NCBI RefSeq assembly: GCF_021044565.1
Contig: NZ_CP087997.1
Location: forward strand, 1,550,001 to 1,614,000
Reading direction: 5' to 3'
DNA length: 64,000 nt
Origin: Subtercola endophyticus
GTDB taxonomy: Bacteria; Actinomycetota; Actinomycetes; Actinomycetales; Microbacteriaceae
How positions within the stretch are numbered: position 1 is the first letter of the stretch; the number at the start of each line of letters is the position of its first letter. The position numbers and the translations under genes were made by a program. The notes under the pieces were generated by a model. That model was not told where the DNA came from, did no database searches, and saw nothing but the letters and a program-made list of their open reading frames with translations. This document shows, one piece after another, positions 8,424 to 16,799 of the stretch.

Positions 8424-9017
8424 ATGACGCATGATTCTGTCCAGAACGACACGCCTGCCACCGCGCTCTCGACCTCGGCGACCGGCGGGGTCGACGCGGC
8501 CAGCGCGGCCGACGACGCGGGTCTCGGTGCGCAGGTTCGATCATCCGTCGGCCGGCTCTACCGGCGATTTCGCAGCGAGCGCCCCGACGGCACACTCGGC
8601 GACAGCGCCCTCGAAGTGCTCTCTCGCCTGCAGAAGAGCGGGCCACTCACCCTCACCCAGCTGAGCGAGATCGCACGGGTCGCTCCCGCTTCGATGAGCC
8701 AGAGCGTCAATCGCCTCACCTCGGCCGGCTACGCTGCGCGCAGCCCCGATGCGGATGACCGTCGACGCGTGCTCATCAGCGCCACCCCCGAGGGCGCTGA
8801 ACTCGCCCTCGCCGCCCGTGCGCAGCGTAATGCCTGGCTCGACTCGCGCCTCGAAGCGCTCAGCCCCGCCGACCAAGACGTGCTCGCCCGCGCCTGCGCG
8901 CTGCTTGACGTCATCGCCCGGTCGGAGGCGTCTCCGGCGGCGGTGCCGACAGAGCGCGACCGTACAGCACAGCATCGAATCGCGCCGCTTCCGACACCAC
9001 GAGACAGTGCCGACTGA
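8424..9017 (+). CDS. MarR-family transcriptional regulator
   Basis: 197 residues. The winged-helix core is LTLTQLSEIARVAPASMSQSVNRL followed by the wing RSPDADDRRRVLISATPEG, the classic MarR D-x-R-(D/S)-x-R arrangement. The first ~40 residues are a low-complexity Thr/Ala/Ser tail. The coding end overlaps the tail of the opposite-strand gene by about 107 bases. Likely target: itself and the adjacent PEBP gene. Confidence 0.87.
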   Translation: MTHDSVQNDTPATALSTSATGGVDAASAADDAGLGAQVRSSVGRLYRRFRSERPDGTLGDSALEVLSRLQKSGPLTLTQLSEIARVAPASMSQSVNRLTSAGYAARSPDADDRRRVLISATPEGAELALAARAQRNAWLDSRLEALSPADQDVLARACALLDVIARSEASPAAVPTERDRTAQHRIAPLPTPRDSAD

Positions 9018-9567
9018 TCCGATCAGCGAAGTAGCCCTTGTACGGCAACTGAACGATGTTCGTCAGGCCGCACTCCCATGCCGAGATCAGTGCTGAAAGC
9101 GATCTGCGCTCCGGATGCTCGGTCAGCGGAAGTTGCCGCCGTTGTTCGGAACGCTTCAGCTGCTCGTCTCGCCAGCGTGCGAAGGCGCGGTCGTCCACTC
9201 CCTGATCCCAATATCGCGAAGGCATTCGAGAATACTTTTCGATCAACTCTTCGTCGCTCACTGCGTCGAGACGACGGAGCTTCGCCCCGGTCAGAGCATG
9301 CACAGCACGATCATGCTCGTCGAAACGCTGCCAATTTGCCCGCCACTCGAGTCTCCATCGCGCGTCGGCATCGCCCAGATCGACGATGTTCGGCCGCGAC
9401 GAGGCGCCGACATCGATCGCGCCTGAGACGGCTGGAGCCCCGTTCGGACTCAGGCCCCACGCGTCGCGAACGAACAGCAGTCGAAGCAGAGCGTGATCGT
9501 GCTCCTCGATCGAGATGACCATGTCGTGCGGCCATGGATTGCCCGCGATTGAATCGTTCGAACGCAT
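8911..9567 (-). CDS. Hypothetical protein
   Basis: 218 residues; family not recognised. The start is set at the ATG with GGAAGGAG six to eight bases upstream; a longer frame exists but has no such site. The N-terminal part has EEHDHALLRLLFVRDAWGL. The middle is rich in Trp, Arg and Asp (DADARWRLEWRANWQRFDEHD), and the C-terminal half contains ECGLTNIVQLPYKGYFADR. No membrane segment or signal peptide. It overlaps tail-to-tail with the MarR gene. Confidence 0.7.
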   Translation of the reverse strand: MRSNDSIAGNPWPHDMVISIEEHDHALLRLLFVRDAWGLSPNGAPAVSGAIDVGASSRPNIVDLGDADARWRLEWRANWQRFDEHDRAVHALTGAKLRRLDAVSDEELIEKYSRMPSRYWDQGVDDRAFARWRDEQLKRSEQRRQLPLTEHPERRSLSALISAWECGLTNIVQLPYKGYFADRISRHCLVVSEAARFDAVLYGRALSAPPPETPPTGR

Positions 9568-9688
9568 GGTTTCTCCTTCCATCGAGGACTCAACCGGTTC
9601 CGACAAACCGATACTGAATAATACTCGTCCCAGTGAAATTGATTCGGTTGCGCAGATCCGCGCCAGCCCCGACGTCGAATTCACGAGC

Positions 9689-10066
9689 TCAGAAGTGTAA
9701 GCGGCTCAACACGACGACGACGATGACACCTGCAACGAGCAGGCAGCCACCGAGAGACATCCACAGGGCAGCGGCTCGGGGAACGTGGAACGCACGGCCG
9801 ACACCGTGCCCCACGATGCCGGCGATGCCCAGGATGACCGCCAGCGCCACCGCGCCCGCGATCGTAAACCCGGCGTCGCCGTCGTTCCACGTCGCATCCC
9901 AGCCGCCGCGAGCCAGCGCCGACAGCTGAAACGCGCCCATCACGGTGAGAAACAGCGGAAGGGCTGCGACCAATCCCGCCACAAGAGCGACTGCCGCCAC
10001 CGAAACGATTGCGGCCGGGCGCCAGCCGGCCATCCGCTTCTGTTCGGTTTCGTTCAGGGCGCTCAC
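9689..10066 (-). CDS. Small integral membrane protein
   Basis: 125 residues with three predicted membrane segments: AAIVSVAAVALVAGLVAALP, TIAGAVALAVILGIAGIVG and ALWMSLGGCLLVAGVIVVVV. Family unknown. The GTG start overlaps the TGA stop of the NUDIX gene (GTGA), which indicates translational coupling and a shared operon. Confidence 0.78.
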   Translation of the reverse strand: MSALNETEQKRMAGWRPAAIVSVAAVALVAGLVAALPLFLTVMGAFQLSALARGGWDATWNDGDAGFTIAGAVALAVILGIAGIVGHGVGRAFHVPRAAALWMSLGGCLLVAGVIVVVVLSRLHF

Positions 10067-10530
10067 GCTTCGAAACCGGTGGCGACGTCGTCGCTCAGGG
10101 CGTGAGCGATGCGCTGGGCGAACCCATCCGAGTGCGGGGGGAGAGCATCCATCGGGAACCACTCGGCCTCGGTGTTCTCACCGTCGGCCGGGTACGGGAT
10201 GCCCGAGACCCACCGCAGGCGGAACACGAGGTCAAGGTACTGTGCCCGGTCGCCGTTCGGGTACGTCATGGGCGGCAGCACGTGCACCCACGCCAACCGC
10301 TCGGCGATGGCGACCACACCTGCCTCTTCGAGTACCTCGCGGGCAGCGGCGACCGCCGGTTCTTCACCCGGGTCGATGATTCCGGTCACCGGAGTCCACG
10401 CCCCGGAATCGCTGCGCTTCACCATCAGCAGCCGGCCCTCGTGCTCGACGACCGCGGTCACGCCGGTGAGCCACAGCGTCTCGTGCCCGATCTTCTCGCG
10501 CAGCGACACAATGAAGTCGGGAATGGCCAT
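10063..10530 (-). CDS. NUDIX hydrolase
   Basis: 155 residues. The NUDIX box is intact: G-I-I-D-P-G-E-E, seven residues, then REVLEEAGV, which matches Gx5Ex7REUxEExGU. It hydrolyses a nucleoside diphosphate linked to another moiety; the substrate cannot be read from sequence. The start MAIPDFIVSLRE is chosen because upstream codons fall in a low-complexity GC repeat. It is coupled to the membrane protein gene downstream. Confidence 0.88.
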   Translation of the reverse strand: MAIPDFIVSLREKIGHETLWLTGVTAVVEHEGRLLMVKRSDSGAWTPVTGIIDPGEEPAVAAAREVLEEAGVVAIAERLAWVHVLPPMTYPNGDRAQYLDLVFRLRWVSGIPYPADGENTEAEWFPMDALPPHSDGFAQRIAHALSDDVATGFEA

Positions 10531-10606
10531 GGTTCGAGCGTATAGCCCGCCCGACGCGCGACCGAGCCGCATCGCGCCACCCGGCAGCGCACAGCGCCGA
10601 GCCGGG

Positions 10607-10636
10607 CCGCACCGCACCGCACCGCACCGCACCGCA
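10607..10636. repeat. CCGCA pentanucleotide microsatellite
   Basis: Six consecutive CCGCA units upstream of the NUDIX gene. Pentamer arrays can change length by slippage and here could move promoter elements, but no promoter has been located. Confidence 0.85.
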
Positions 10637-10655
10637 CCGAGAAGAAGTTACTTAG

Positions 10656-10711
10656 GTCGGAGCTGAGCGAACACGGCCCGCTCTGCGTCGACATGTCGCC
10701 CCATCTCCGAC
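10656..10711. repeat. Palindromic repeat family, copy C
   Basis: Begins GTCGGAGCTG and ends ATCTCCGAC, with a GTCGACATG core. Its interior is the reverse complement of the core in the copies at 13865 and 23196, so this copy is inverted. It lies between the NUDIX and RES genes and is the most diverged of the three. Confidence 0.75.
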
Positions 10712-10749
10712 GGAAGCCCCACAGCGAGATCACATACAGATGCCTCGCG

Positions 10750-11379
10750 CTAGCAGTTGCTCGAGTACCGTATCGATTCCGCCGCGATCTTGATGTTCGT
10801 GACGATGGCGGGCGACGAGAGCGGAGTCGACAGCAGCGGTGCCGAAGCAAAGGCACTTTCAGAACCGCCCCAGAGAGTGACGCATTCGTGCGCACCAGCC
10901 ACCGCCGACCGTGAGTAGACACCATCAAGATCGGGCCAGGCGTCGCGAATGGCACGCGCCCACTCCCTCGTACGAGACTTCTTACCGAGGGCGACGGATG
11001 ACCGCGCCCCCGCCCTCAGCAACCAATCCCCCGTGACGTCGATCAGTCGTAACGGCCTCGTGAGCGAGAAGAGGGTGACGTACGGAGCGCCCGTATGAAT
11101 GTCGACGAATCGCGTCGCCTGAAAGACCTCGGCCAGGCAAGTGACGACATCGAAGCCGAGGTAGGCGGCGCCGTCTGACGGATGCTCCCCCTCTGGCAGT
11201 GGGTGGGCATCCCATCGCGCGGACGCCAACGGCCCCCAGGTTCGAAGGCGATTCCACGCCTGAGGGTGATTGGTGGACGTCATGTGGATGCGCCACAGCG
11301 GTGCTTGCGTCGAGAGCGTGCGAATCTCCGGCCCCACCGCGAGTAGCTCGTCTCGCGAGGGCGGATCGAGCGATGCCAA
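10750..11379 (-). CDS. RES-domain toxin of a type II toxin-antitoxin pair
   Basis: 209 residues. RES-fold features are visible: LWRIHMTS (Arg), GFDVVTCLAEVFQ (Glu) and DGVYSRSAVAGAHECVTLW (Ser). Known RES toxins degrade or modify NAD+. The TTG start follows the antitoxin stop codon directly, so the pair is translationally coupled with the antitoxin first. Confidence 0.85.
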   Translation of the reverse strand: MASLDPPSRDELLAVGPEIRTLSTQAPLWRIHMTSTNHPQAWNRLRTWGPLASARWDAHPLPEGEHPSDGAAYLGFDVVTCLAEVFQATRFVDIHTGAPYVTLFSLTRPLRLIDVTGDWLLRAGARSSVALGKKSRTREWARAIRDAWPDLDGVYSRSAVAGAHECVTLWGGSESAFASAPLLSTPLSSPAIVTNIKIAAESIRYSSNC

Positions 11380-11985
11380 CTACAGCCCGAGCCCGACCTC
11401 AGAGGCGAGCGCCACCACCTCAGCCGGACTCCCACCGCCGAGAAGCCAATCCCGAGGGGAGACCGCAACCTCTGCGATGACGAGTTCTGACTGCACGGTT
11501 GAGAAGAACCCCGCAACCGAGCGCGGATGCGTGCGCGCGTCGAGCGAGCCCAGTACCTCTGCCAGCCCAGGCAACGCGGACGACAGGTCGGGGCTGAACT
11601 GCCAGATCGGAAACCACGCCTTACCCTCGGCCATGTACGCGTAGAGCCTGTTCTCGGTGCGGTAGTGCCGAATCGTGGACGGCTTCAACCCCAGCCCCAC
11701 GCCGACTTGTTCGCCGGTGAGCGCCATGATGCTCTGCGCGGCGGTCTCAGACAACGCGCGACGGTCGGCCTGCTTGGCGAGTTCTTCGTCTTCAGAGATG
11801 CCCGAATACTGGGCCCAGAGTTGCCGTTCGTCTGCCGGCAGTTCGACCGTTCCCGACAAAGTCTGTGGGCCGATCAGTTGTGTTATCGAGGCGACGATGT
11901 CGCGCTCGCTCCAGCTGGCACCGCTTAGCGCCAAGAACTCGTGGAGCGTCTGCGGTACTTCGACATCGCTCAATGAAGTAGACAT
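11380..11985 (-). CDS. Xre/MbcA/ParS-type antitoxin
   Basis: 201 residues. A helix-turn-helix is seen in the middle (MALTGEQVGVGLGLKPSTIRHYR). The C-terminal SPRDWLLGGGSPAEVVALA is the toxin-binding domain typical of Xre/MbcA antitoxins. The gene precedes and is coupled to the RES toxin. Its start codon adjoins an inverted repeat suited to autoregulation. An in-frame GTG six bases upstream is an alternative start. Confidence 0.85.
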   Translation of the reverse strand: MSTSLSDVEVPQTLHEFLALSGASWSERDIVASITQLIGPQTLSGTVELPADERQLWAQYSGISEDEELAKQADRRALSETAAQSIMALTGEQVGVGLGLKPSTIRHYRTENRLYAYMAEGKAWFPIWQFSPDLSSALPGLAEVLGSLDARTHPRSVAGFFSTVQSELVIAEVAVSPRDWLLGGGSPAEVVALASEVGLGL

Positions 11986-12020
11986 TCCCACACTTTACCA
12001 CTTCGGCAAGTAGTGTGGGA
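11986..12020. promoter_or_regulatory. Putative operator of the RES/Xre toxin-antitoxin operon
   Basis: TCCCACACT and AGTGTGGGA form a perfect 9-bp inverted repeat with a 17-base spacer, adjoining the antitoxin start codon. The position fits autorepression by the antitoxin. Confidence 0.6.
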
Positions 12021-12029
12021 GCGATGCGG

Positions 12030-12791
12030 TCACGCAACGACTCCCCGAGCGCACCAGGCCAGCGCCGATACATCGAACGCCCCCGCCGGCAACAACTCGA
12101 CGCACCGCGCGCGCAGCGCCGAACGCTCCGCGTCTGAAAGTTCCGCCGCATAGGCACCGGCGGGGCCGACCCCGAGCAAATAGGGCTGCCACCACTCGTC
12201 GAACGAGTCATAGTGCCGCGTCACCGTCAAGCTCGACGCTTCGACCTCGACCAGGCCCGCCGACGAGAACAATGCGGCGAGATCACCGTCGCTGGTGCCC
12301 GGCATGGTCGCCTCGCCCGGTTCGTCGGGGTCGAGATCGTGCACGGCATTCCAGAAGGTGGCGAGCGGGCCATGCTCGCCCGCATGATCCCAGACGCACG
12401 CCGAAACGAGACCACCCGGCTTGGTGACACGTGCCATCTCGCGAAGCCCCGCCACCGCATCCGGCATCAAGTGGATGACCAGCTGAGCCAGCACGGCATC
12501 GAACTGCGCGTCGGCGAACGGCAGGAGCTCGGCCCCGGCCTGCTGCACGTCGACGGTCGCCAGCCGTTGCTGCGTAGCCGAGACGAACGACGCCGACGGG
12601 TCGACCGCCGCGACGGCCGGCGCGCCCAGACGCATGACGAGCTGTTCGGTGAGGGCCCCCGCGCCGCAACCGACATCCAGCGCCCGCTGGCCGCGGCGCA
12701 CCCCCGACCAGTCGGCGAAGAGGCCCGCCAGCGGCTCGGAGTAGCGGCCCATGAAGCTCAGGTAGGCGTCGGCTGTCACATCAAAACTCAT
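12030..12791 (-). CDS. Class I SAM-dependent methyltransferase
   Basis: 253 residues. Motif I ALDVGCGAGALTEQL, the acidic VAAVDPSASFV and FDAVLAQLVIHLM place it among UbiE/COQ5-like small-molecule methyltransferases. The C-terminal half has no recognised specificity domain. It stands alone: neighbours on both sides are unrelated and no shared operon is obvious. Confidence 0.86.
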   Translation of the reverse strand: MSFDVTADAYLSFMGRYSEPLAGLFADWSGVRRGQRALDVGCGAGALTEQLVMRLGAPAVAAVDPSASFVSATQQRLATVDVQQAGAELLPFADAQFDAVLAQLVIHLMPDAVAGLREMARVTKPGGLVSACVWDHAGEHGPLATFWNAVHDLDPDEPGEATMPGTSDGDLAALFSSAGLVEVEASSLTVTRHYDSFDEWWQPYLLGVGPAGAYAAELSDAERSALRARCVELLPAGAFDVSALAWCARGVVA

Positions 12792-12848
12792 GCGACCACC
12801 GTACCCGCGGGCATCCGGCCAGGGGATGCCCGCAAGAGGATGCCCGAA

Positions 12849-13517
12849 CTACACCCCGACCCGCCAGTGCTCGATGCGGCGCTGGTCGGGCGTGAAGCCG
12901 TGCGCGACACCCCACAGCACCGCCTGCGTGCGACTGGTCACATGGATCTTGCGGTAGATGCTGCGGATGTACGACTTCACGGTGTTCGGGCTCAGATACG
13001 TGAGCGCCGCAACGTCGGCGTTGCTCTTGCCCTGCGTGATGAGCGCCAGAATCTCCGACTCGCGGTCTGTGATGCCCTCGGTGCGACCCGGCCAGTCGAG
13101 CCCGAGCGCACTGCCCGCCCGGCGCTGCGGCGCGCTGACGATCTCTTCACCCGCGTGGATCGACTCCAGAGCACTCACGAGCTCGGCCGCCGGAAGCGTC
13201 TTCGACAGGTAACCGTGCACCCCGTGACCCCGGGCACTCTCGACGAGCTCGGGCTGAAAGTTCCAGGTGTACACGACGACTCGACGGGCGCGCGGGTTGC
13301 TGACCAAGGCCGCCACTTCTTTCTGGTCGGTCTCGGGCTGAGCGAAGGAGTCGTACATCACGATGTCGACGGTCTCGTCGACGGGGGTGCGGGCATCGAT
13401 CTGCGTCACCGTGACACGGTCTTGATACTGGTCGAACATGTGGGCCAGACCCATCAGCACGACGTCGTAGTCGTCGACCAGGGCCACCGTGATGGGGCGC
13501 GTTGCCGGTACAGTCAT
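12849..13517 (-). CDS. NarL/FixJ-family response regulator
   Basis: 222 residues. The receiver domain has VALVDDYDVV, the phosphoacceptor Asp in DIVMYDSFAQP and the conserved Lys in GYLSKTLP. The LuxR-type helix-turn-helix is ITDRESEILALITQGKSNAD onward. No histidine kinase lies nearby, so it is an orphan. The start is the ATG 12 bases from a perfect palindrome. Confidence 0.88.
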   Translation of the reverse strand: MTVPATRPITVALVDDYDVVLMGLAHMFDQYQDRVTVTQIDARTPVDETVDIVMYDSFAQPETDQKEVAALVSNPRARRVVVYTWNFQPELVESARGHGVHGYLSKTLPAAELVSALESIHAGEEIVSAPQRRAGSALGLDWPGRTEGITDRESEILALITQGKSNADVAALTYLSPNTVKSYIRSIYRKIHVTSRTQAVLWGVAHGFTPDQRRIEHWRVGV

Positions 13518-13528
13518 GGCCCCAAAGT

Positions 13529-13544
13529 ACACCCCTAGGGGTGT
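13529..13544. promoter_or_regulatory. Perfect 16-bp palindrome ACACCCCTAGGGGTGT
   Basis: It sits between the divergent response-regulator and small membrane peptide genes, 12 bases from the regulator start. It is a good candidate binding site for the response regulator itself. Confidence 0.6.
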
Positions 13545-13626
13545 GCCGCCACCGCCCTTCAGCTGGTGAAGTGAGACCAGCGCCCGAACCCGGGCGCCTC
13601 ACGCCACTTCGCAGAAAAGGCATCTC

Positions 13627-13791
13627 ATGAACATCCTTCTCATCATCGTTGCAATCATCGCCATCGTGCTGTTGATCACCGGCGGAATCTCGTCATCGCT
13701 GAGCTTTCTCATCTGGGTCGGTGTCGTTCTGCTGGTGATCGCGGTCATCGTGTTTCTCGTGCGAGTGCTCACGGGTAGCCGGCGCGTCTAA
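13627..13791 (+). CDS. 54-residue membrane peptide
   Basis: Begins MNILLIIVAIIAIVLL with two hydrophobic segments split by GGISSSLSF, and ends VLTGSRRV. AAAAGG lies eight bases upstream of the ATG. The size, strong ribosome site and divergence from the response regulator across a palindrome support a real, possibly regulated gene. Function unknown. Confidence 0.75.
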   Translation: MNILLIIVAIIAIVLLITGGISSSLSFLIWVGVVLLVIAVIVFLVRVLTGSRRV

Positions 13792-13860
13792 GGCGCGCTG
13801 CCAGCAGCTCTCGGGTGACGACGCCGTAGCACCTGCCCTCGACCGCCCGCCTCACGGCTC

Positions 13861-13923
13861 TTTCGTCGGAGCTGGCGCGCCATGTCGACGTATTGCGGAG
13901 ATGACGCGGCAGCTCCGACGAAA
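13861..13923. repeat. Palindromic repeat family, copy A
   Basis: The arms (13861-13879 and 13905-13923) pair over 19 bases with one mismatch. The 55-base core 13865-13919 starts GTCGGAGCTG, contains CATGTCGACGTA and ends CAGCTCCGAC. It closely matches the copy at 23196-23250, including the GAAAGC that follows. Confidence 0.88.
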
Positions 13924-13970
13924 GCGACACACCACTGAGCCGAACGGATGATCGCGGCTAGCGTAGAGGC

Positions 13971-14321
13971 ATGACACTGCTGTTCGAAGAGATCGTTGTC
14001 GATTGCCACGACTTTCACGCCGTGGGCCGCTGGTGGCAGGCCGCACTCGGGTGGACCCTGCTCTACGAGACCGACGACGAGCTCGAACTTCAGAACCCCG
14101 ACGGGTCGCATCCGACGCTGCTGTTTCTGAACACGCCAGACCAGAAGGTAGCCAAGAACCGGCTGCATTTCGACTTCGTGCCCGACGACCAGGCCGCGGA
14201 GGTCGAGCGGCTGCTCGCCCTGGGTGCACAGCGGGTCGACCTGGGGCAGGGTGACACGCCGTGGGTCGTTCTGGCCGACCCCGAGGGCAACGAGTTCTGC
14301 GTGCTCTCGGCGCGCGACTGA
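13971..14321 (+). CDS. VOC/glyoxalase-like protein
   Basis: 116 residues. LLFEEIVVDCHDFHAVGRWW, then LHFDFVPDDQ and WVVLADPEGNEFCVL match the glyoxalase-like VOC fold found in many actinobacteria. A metal-dependent small-molecule role (dioxygenase, isomerase or drug binding) is possible; the substrate is unknown. It stands alone and is followed by tandem repeats. Confidence 0.84.
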   Translation: MTLLFEEIVVDCHDFHAVGRWWQAALGWTLLYETDDELELQNPDGSHPTLLFLNTPDQKVAKNRLHFDFVPDDQAAEVERLLALGAQRVDLGQGDTPWVVLADPEGNEFCVLSARD

Positions 14322-14411
14322 GGCGCGAGCCGGCACGCGCAGGCCCGAGCCGGCACGCGCAATCACGGCAGGCCCGGCAGGCAGGGCAGGCCCGAGCCGG
14401 CACGCCAGGCA
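14321..14411. repeat. 20-bp tandem repeats downstream of the VOC gene
   Basis: Two adjacent 20-base units (14321-14340, 14341-14360) share AGGCcCGAGCCGGCACGCGC, and a partial third occurs at 14389. They fill the gap between two convergent genes. Confidence 0.75.
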
Positions 14412-14421
14412 CGCGCATCCA

Positions 14422-15081
14422 TCACCCGTCGTCGTCTTCGGGCTGCCCGAGCGCAGTCCGCTCACGCAGCCGCGCCAGAAGAAAGGCCGCAGCCACAACC
14501 AGATAGAGCACGAGCGCGGCCAGCGGTGAGATCGCTGCCACGGCCACACTGATCACCGCAACGGCAAGCGTTCCGACGGAGTAGAGAGCGTGTCTGCGCA
14601 TCCACTCGACATCGTCGGCAGAGTTCAGAAGTGCGGGATGGCCCGCCAGGTAACGATCGAGAGCGATCCATGGTGCGCTGATGAGCACGCCCACAGCGGC
14701 GAAGACGACCATGGCGGCGAACTGATCGGCCTGATCGCCCTCCTTCAGCGCTTCGGAAATGAGGGCGGTAGGCCAGGGCACGAGTGAGGTGCCCAGAAGC
14801 ACGCCAAGATTCAAGACCAACACGATCGGGTCTGTGCGGCGCACTCGAGACATTTGCTCGTTGTGATTGATCCAGGTGATACCGATCGTAAGGAATGCGG
14901 CCAGGTAGGCGAGGTAGGCCGGCCACTTCTCGAGAAGCTGGGCCGGCGACTGTGCCCCGACGGGAAGAAGCTCGAGCACCAGCAGCGTGAGCACGATCGC
15001 CAGTACCGCGTCGCTGAACGCCTCCAGCCGGCCGATACCGTTGCGTTTGCCGCGTTGCCCGGGTGTGCCGCGTTTCTCCAT
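14422..15081 (-). CDS. TMEM175/DUF1211-family membrane protein
   Basis: 219 residues and about five to six membrane segments. The family hallmark RLEAFSDAVLAIVLTLLVLE appears near the N-terminus, followed by ITWINHNEQMSRV. Animal and bacterial TMEM175 proteins are potassium channels that gate through this conserved FSD region. Whether this one conducts potassium is inference. The ATG (MEKRGTPGQRG) was chosen over longer in-frame starts that lack hydrophobic or motif content. Confidence 0.82.
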   Translation of the reverse strand: MEKRGTPGQRGKRNGIGRLEAFSDAVLAIVLTLLVLELLPVGAQSPAQLLEKWPAYLAYLAAFLTIGITWINHNEQMSRVRRTDPIVLVLNLGVLLGTSLVPWPTALISEALKEGDQADQFAAMVVFAAVGVLISAPWIALDRYLAGHPALLNSADDVEWMRRHALYSVGTLAVAVISVAVAAISPLAALVLYLVVAAAFLLARLRERTALGQPEDDDG

Positions 15082-15187
15082 GGGTCGAATCCTGCCACGA
15101 GACCGCAACGAATTCTGCGCATTCGGCGTGCTCTCTGCGCAGCACAGGCAGCACAGGCAGCTCATGCCCTTCGCAGCGGGTCGCGCG

Positions 15188-16105
15188 TCACCTCCAGAAC
15201 TCGGTGAGCTTCGCAGCACGAGCTCTGCCCAGCGCATACCCGGCTCGAGCGGCCGGCAGGCGGGTCGAGAGGTCCATCATGCTGTCGCCGAATGCGGCGA
15301 GCGCCGCGCCGTCGGGAAAGATGGTCTCGACGTCGCTGCCACCCTCACGCAGTTCGTCGATCTGCGGCGCGAGATGCATGTTCCACTCGAGTGGCATGCG
15401 CGTTCGGCCCCCGAACGGCGACAGCACGAGCACACGCCAGTATCCGGCCGCGAGGTCGGCGTTCTCGCTCGATCGCCGATAGCCGCCATCGAGATAGAGT
15501 CCGTCGCCGATGCCGTACGGAGCACCGCCAGATGTGCTGGCTGCAACGGCATCGACGAGATCGACTCCGCTGCCACGGTCGAACTCGACCGGATCGCCGG
15601 TGTGCGCATCGACAGCCGTGACGAGCAAGGATTGCGCAGGCCACTGCGGGCTGGGTAGTCGGCTGGCGACGGTGGCACGCCAGCGCGCCCACCGAGCCGG
15701 GTCGAGTGCATCGCTCAGCTGGAGGGCCGACGCGGCCAGTCTGCGGCGAACATCCATCGGCCCATCGGCGGCAGCTATGACATCGTTCGTTCTGCTGAGG
15801 TGATCGACCATCGAGCCCTGGGGGCCGTGCAGACTGGCGGGTCTGCCGCCCCCGGGCCGCTGCGGCGGCACGGCCGCGAGAATGTCTGCGTACAGCTGGG
15901 GCGGTGTCGCTGCGGTGATCTGTGCCGCCGCCGTCGCCCCGGCCGAAGTGCCGATGATGAGCTCGGCGTCGGTCACGTCGAGCTGGCCGTCGAAAAGACC
16001 GGCGATCACGCCGATCAGCCACGCGTTTCCTGCCGCTCCGCCACCGCCGAGCACGAGGGCCCGACCGTCGGAGACGTGCAGAGGAGTAATGGGTGTTGAA
16101 TTCAT
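15188..16105 (-). CDS. Patatin-like phospholipase
   Basis: 305 residues. The oxyanion loop LVLGGGGAAGNAW, nucleophile elbow IIGTSAGATA (G-x-S-x-G) and catalytic Asp in YLDGGYRRS are all intact. It hydrolyses acyl esters of lipids. No signal peptide, so probably cytoplasmic or membrane-associated. It is divergent from the MerR operon. Confidence 0.88.
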   Translation of the reverse strand: MNSTPITPLHVSDGRALVLGGGGAAGNAWLIGVIAGLFDGQLDVTDAELIIGTSAGATAAAQITAATPPQLYADILAAVPPQRPGGGRPASLHGPQGSMVDHLSRTNDVIAAADGPMDVRRRLAASALQLSDALDPARWARWRATVASRLPSPQWPAQSLLVTAVDAHTGDPVEFDRGSGVDLVDAVAASTSGGAPYGIGDGLYLDGGYRRSSENADLAAGYWRVLVLSPFGGRTRMPLEWNMHLAPQIDELREGGSDVETIFPDGAALAAFGDSMMDLSTRLPAARAGYALGRARAAKLTEFWR

Positions 16106-16312
16106 GGGAGTCGCCTTTCGCGAAATGCCTGGAGGGGCGCTCCCGAGGGCGACGACGTCAGTCGCGCGATCGTGTACTGCAGGGAGCACCCTGTGCGGAT
16201 ACTGCGTTCATGGGTGTCACCTCCTGCCGAAAACTCGCGATCGCCACGACCATAGCGCCTCGCTGTCGCCGCCTCAATCGCGAATCGTGACGAGGCGTTC
16301 TAGCGTCAACGC

Positions 16313-16343
16313 TTGACCTCAAGCGCTTGAAGTGTGTTCAGAT
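16313..16343 (+). promoter_or_regulatory. MerR-type promoter with spacer dyad
   Basis: TTGACC is followed at once by the perfect 12-bp palindrome TCAAGCGCTTGA (16319-16330). A -10-like TCAGAT begins 19 bases after the -35. A dyad between -35 and -10 with a long spacer is the architecture used by MerR-family activators. The MerR start codon lies six bases past the -10. Confidence 0.65.
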
Positions 16344-16349
16344 ACGAAC

Positions 16350-16799
16350 ATGACCACACTGACACTGATGACCATTCAGGATGCATCGCAGCGCACTCGG
16401 CTCAGCGAGCCGACCCTGCGCTATTACGAAGAGGTCGGGCTCAGCGGCCCGATCGCCCGAGACGAACGAAGCGGCCACCGGCGCTACCGCGACCAAGACA
16501 TCGATACTCTGCAGGCGCTGGCCTGCCTGCGCGCGATGGGTGTCGGCATCGAAGACATGCGCACGTACCAGGCGAACCGGATGATCGGGCGATCCATGGC
16601 CGCCGAACAGCGTGATCTGCTCACCAAGCACGCGCTCCGCATCGAGCGCGAGATCGCCACGCTGCACGTGCACCTGAACTACCTCGAGGCGAAGGCCGGG
16701 CTGTGGGATGCGCGCGACCGCGACGACGCGCAGGCAGAAGCGGCGGCGAGCGAACGGGTCAATGCGATGCTCGGCGAGCTCGAGGCTGTGCTGTCATGA
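16350..16799 (+). CDS. MerR-family regulator
   Basis: 149 residues. MTIQDASQRTRLSEPTLRYY and GHRRYRDQDIDTLQ form the MerR winged helix, followed by a coiled-coil dimerisation helix (EREIATLHVHLNYLEAK). There is no metal-binding Cys cluster, so it is more like the NmlR/AdhR aldehyde-stress branch. The stop overlaps the downstream reductase start (ATGA), so the two form one operon. Confidence 0.87.
   Translation: MTTLTLMTIQDASQRTRLSEPTLRYYEEVGLSGPIARDERSGHRRYRDQDIDTLQALACLRAMGVGIEDMRTYQANRMIGRSMAAEQRDLLTKHALRIEREIATLHVHLNYLEAKAGLWDARDRDDAQAEAAASERVNAMLGELEAVLS

Noticed and set aside
12213..13538. Open frame opposite the methyltransferase and response regulator
   Set aside because: A GC-driven shadow; the reverse strand has complete motifs.
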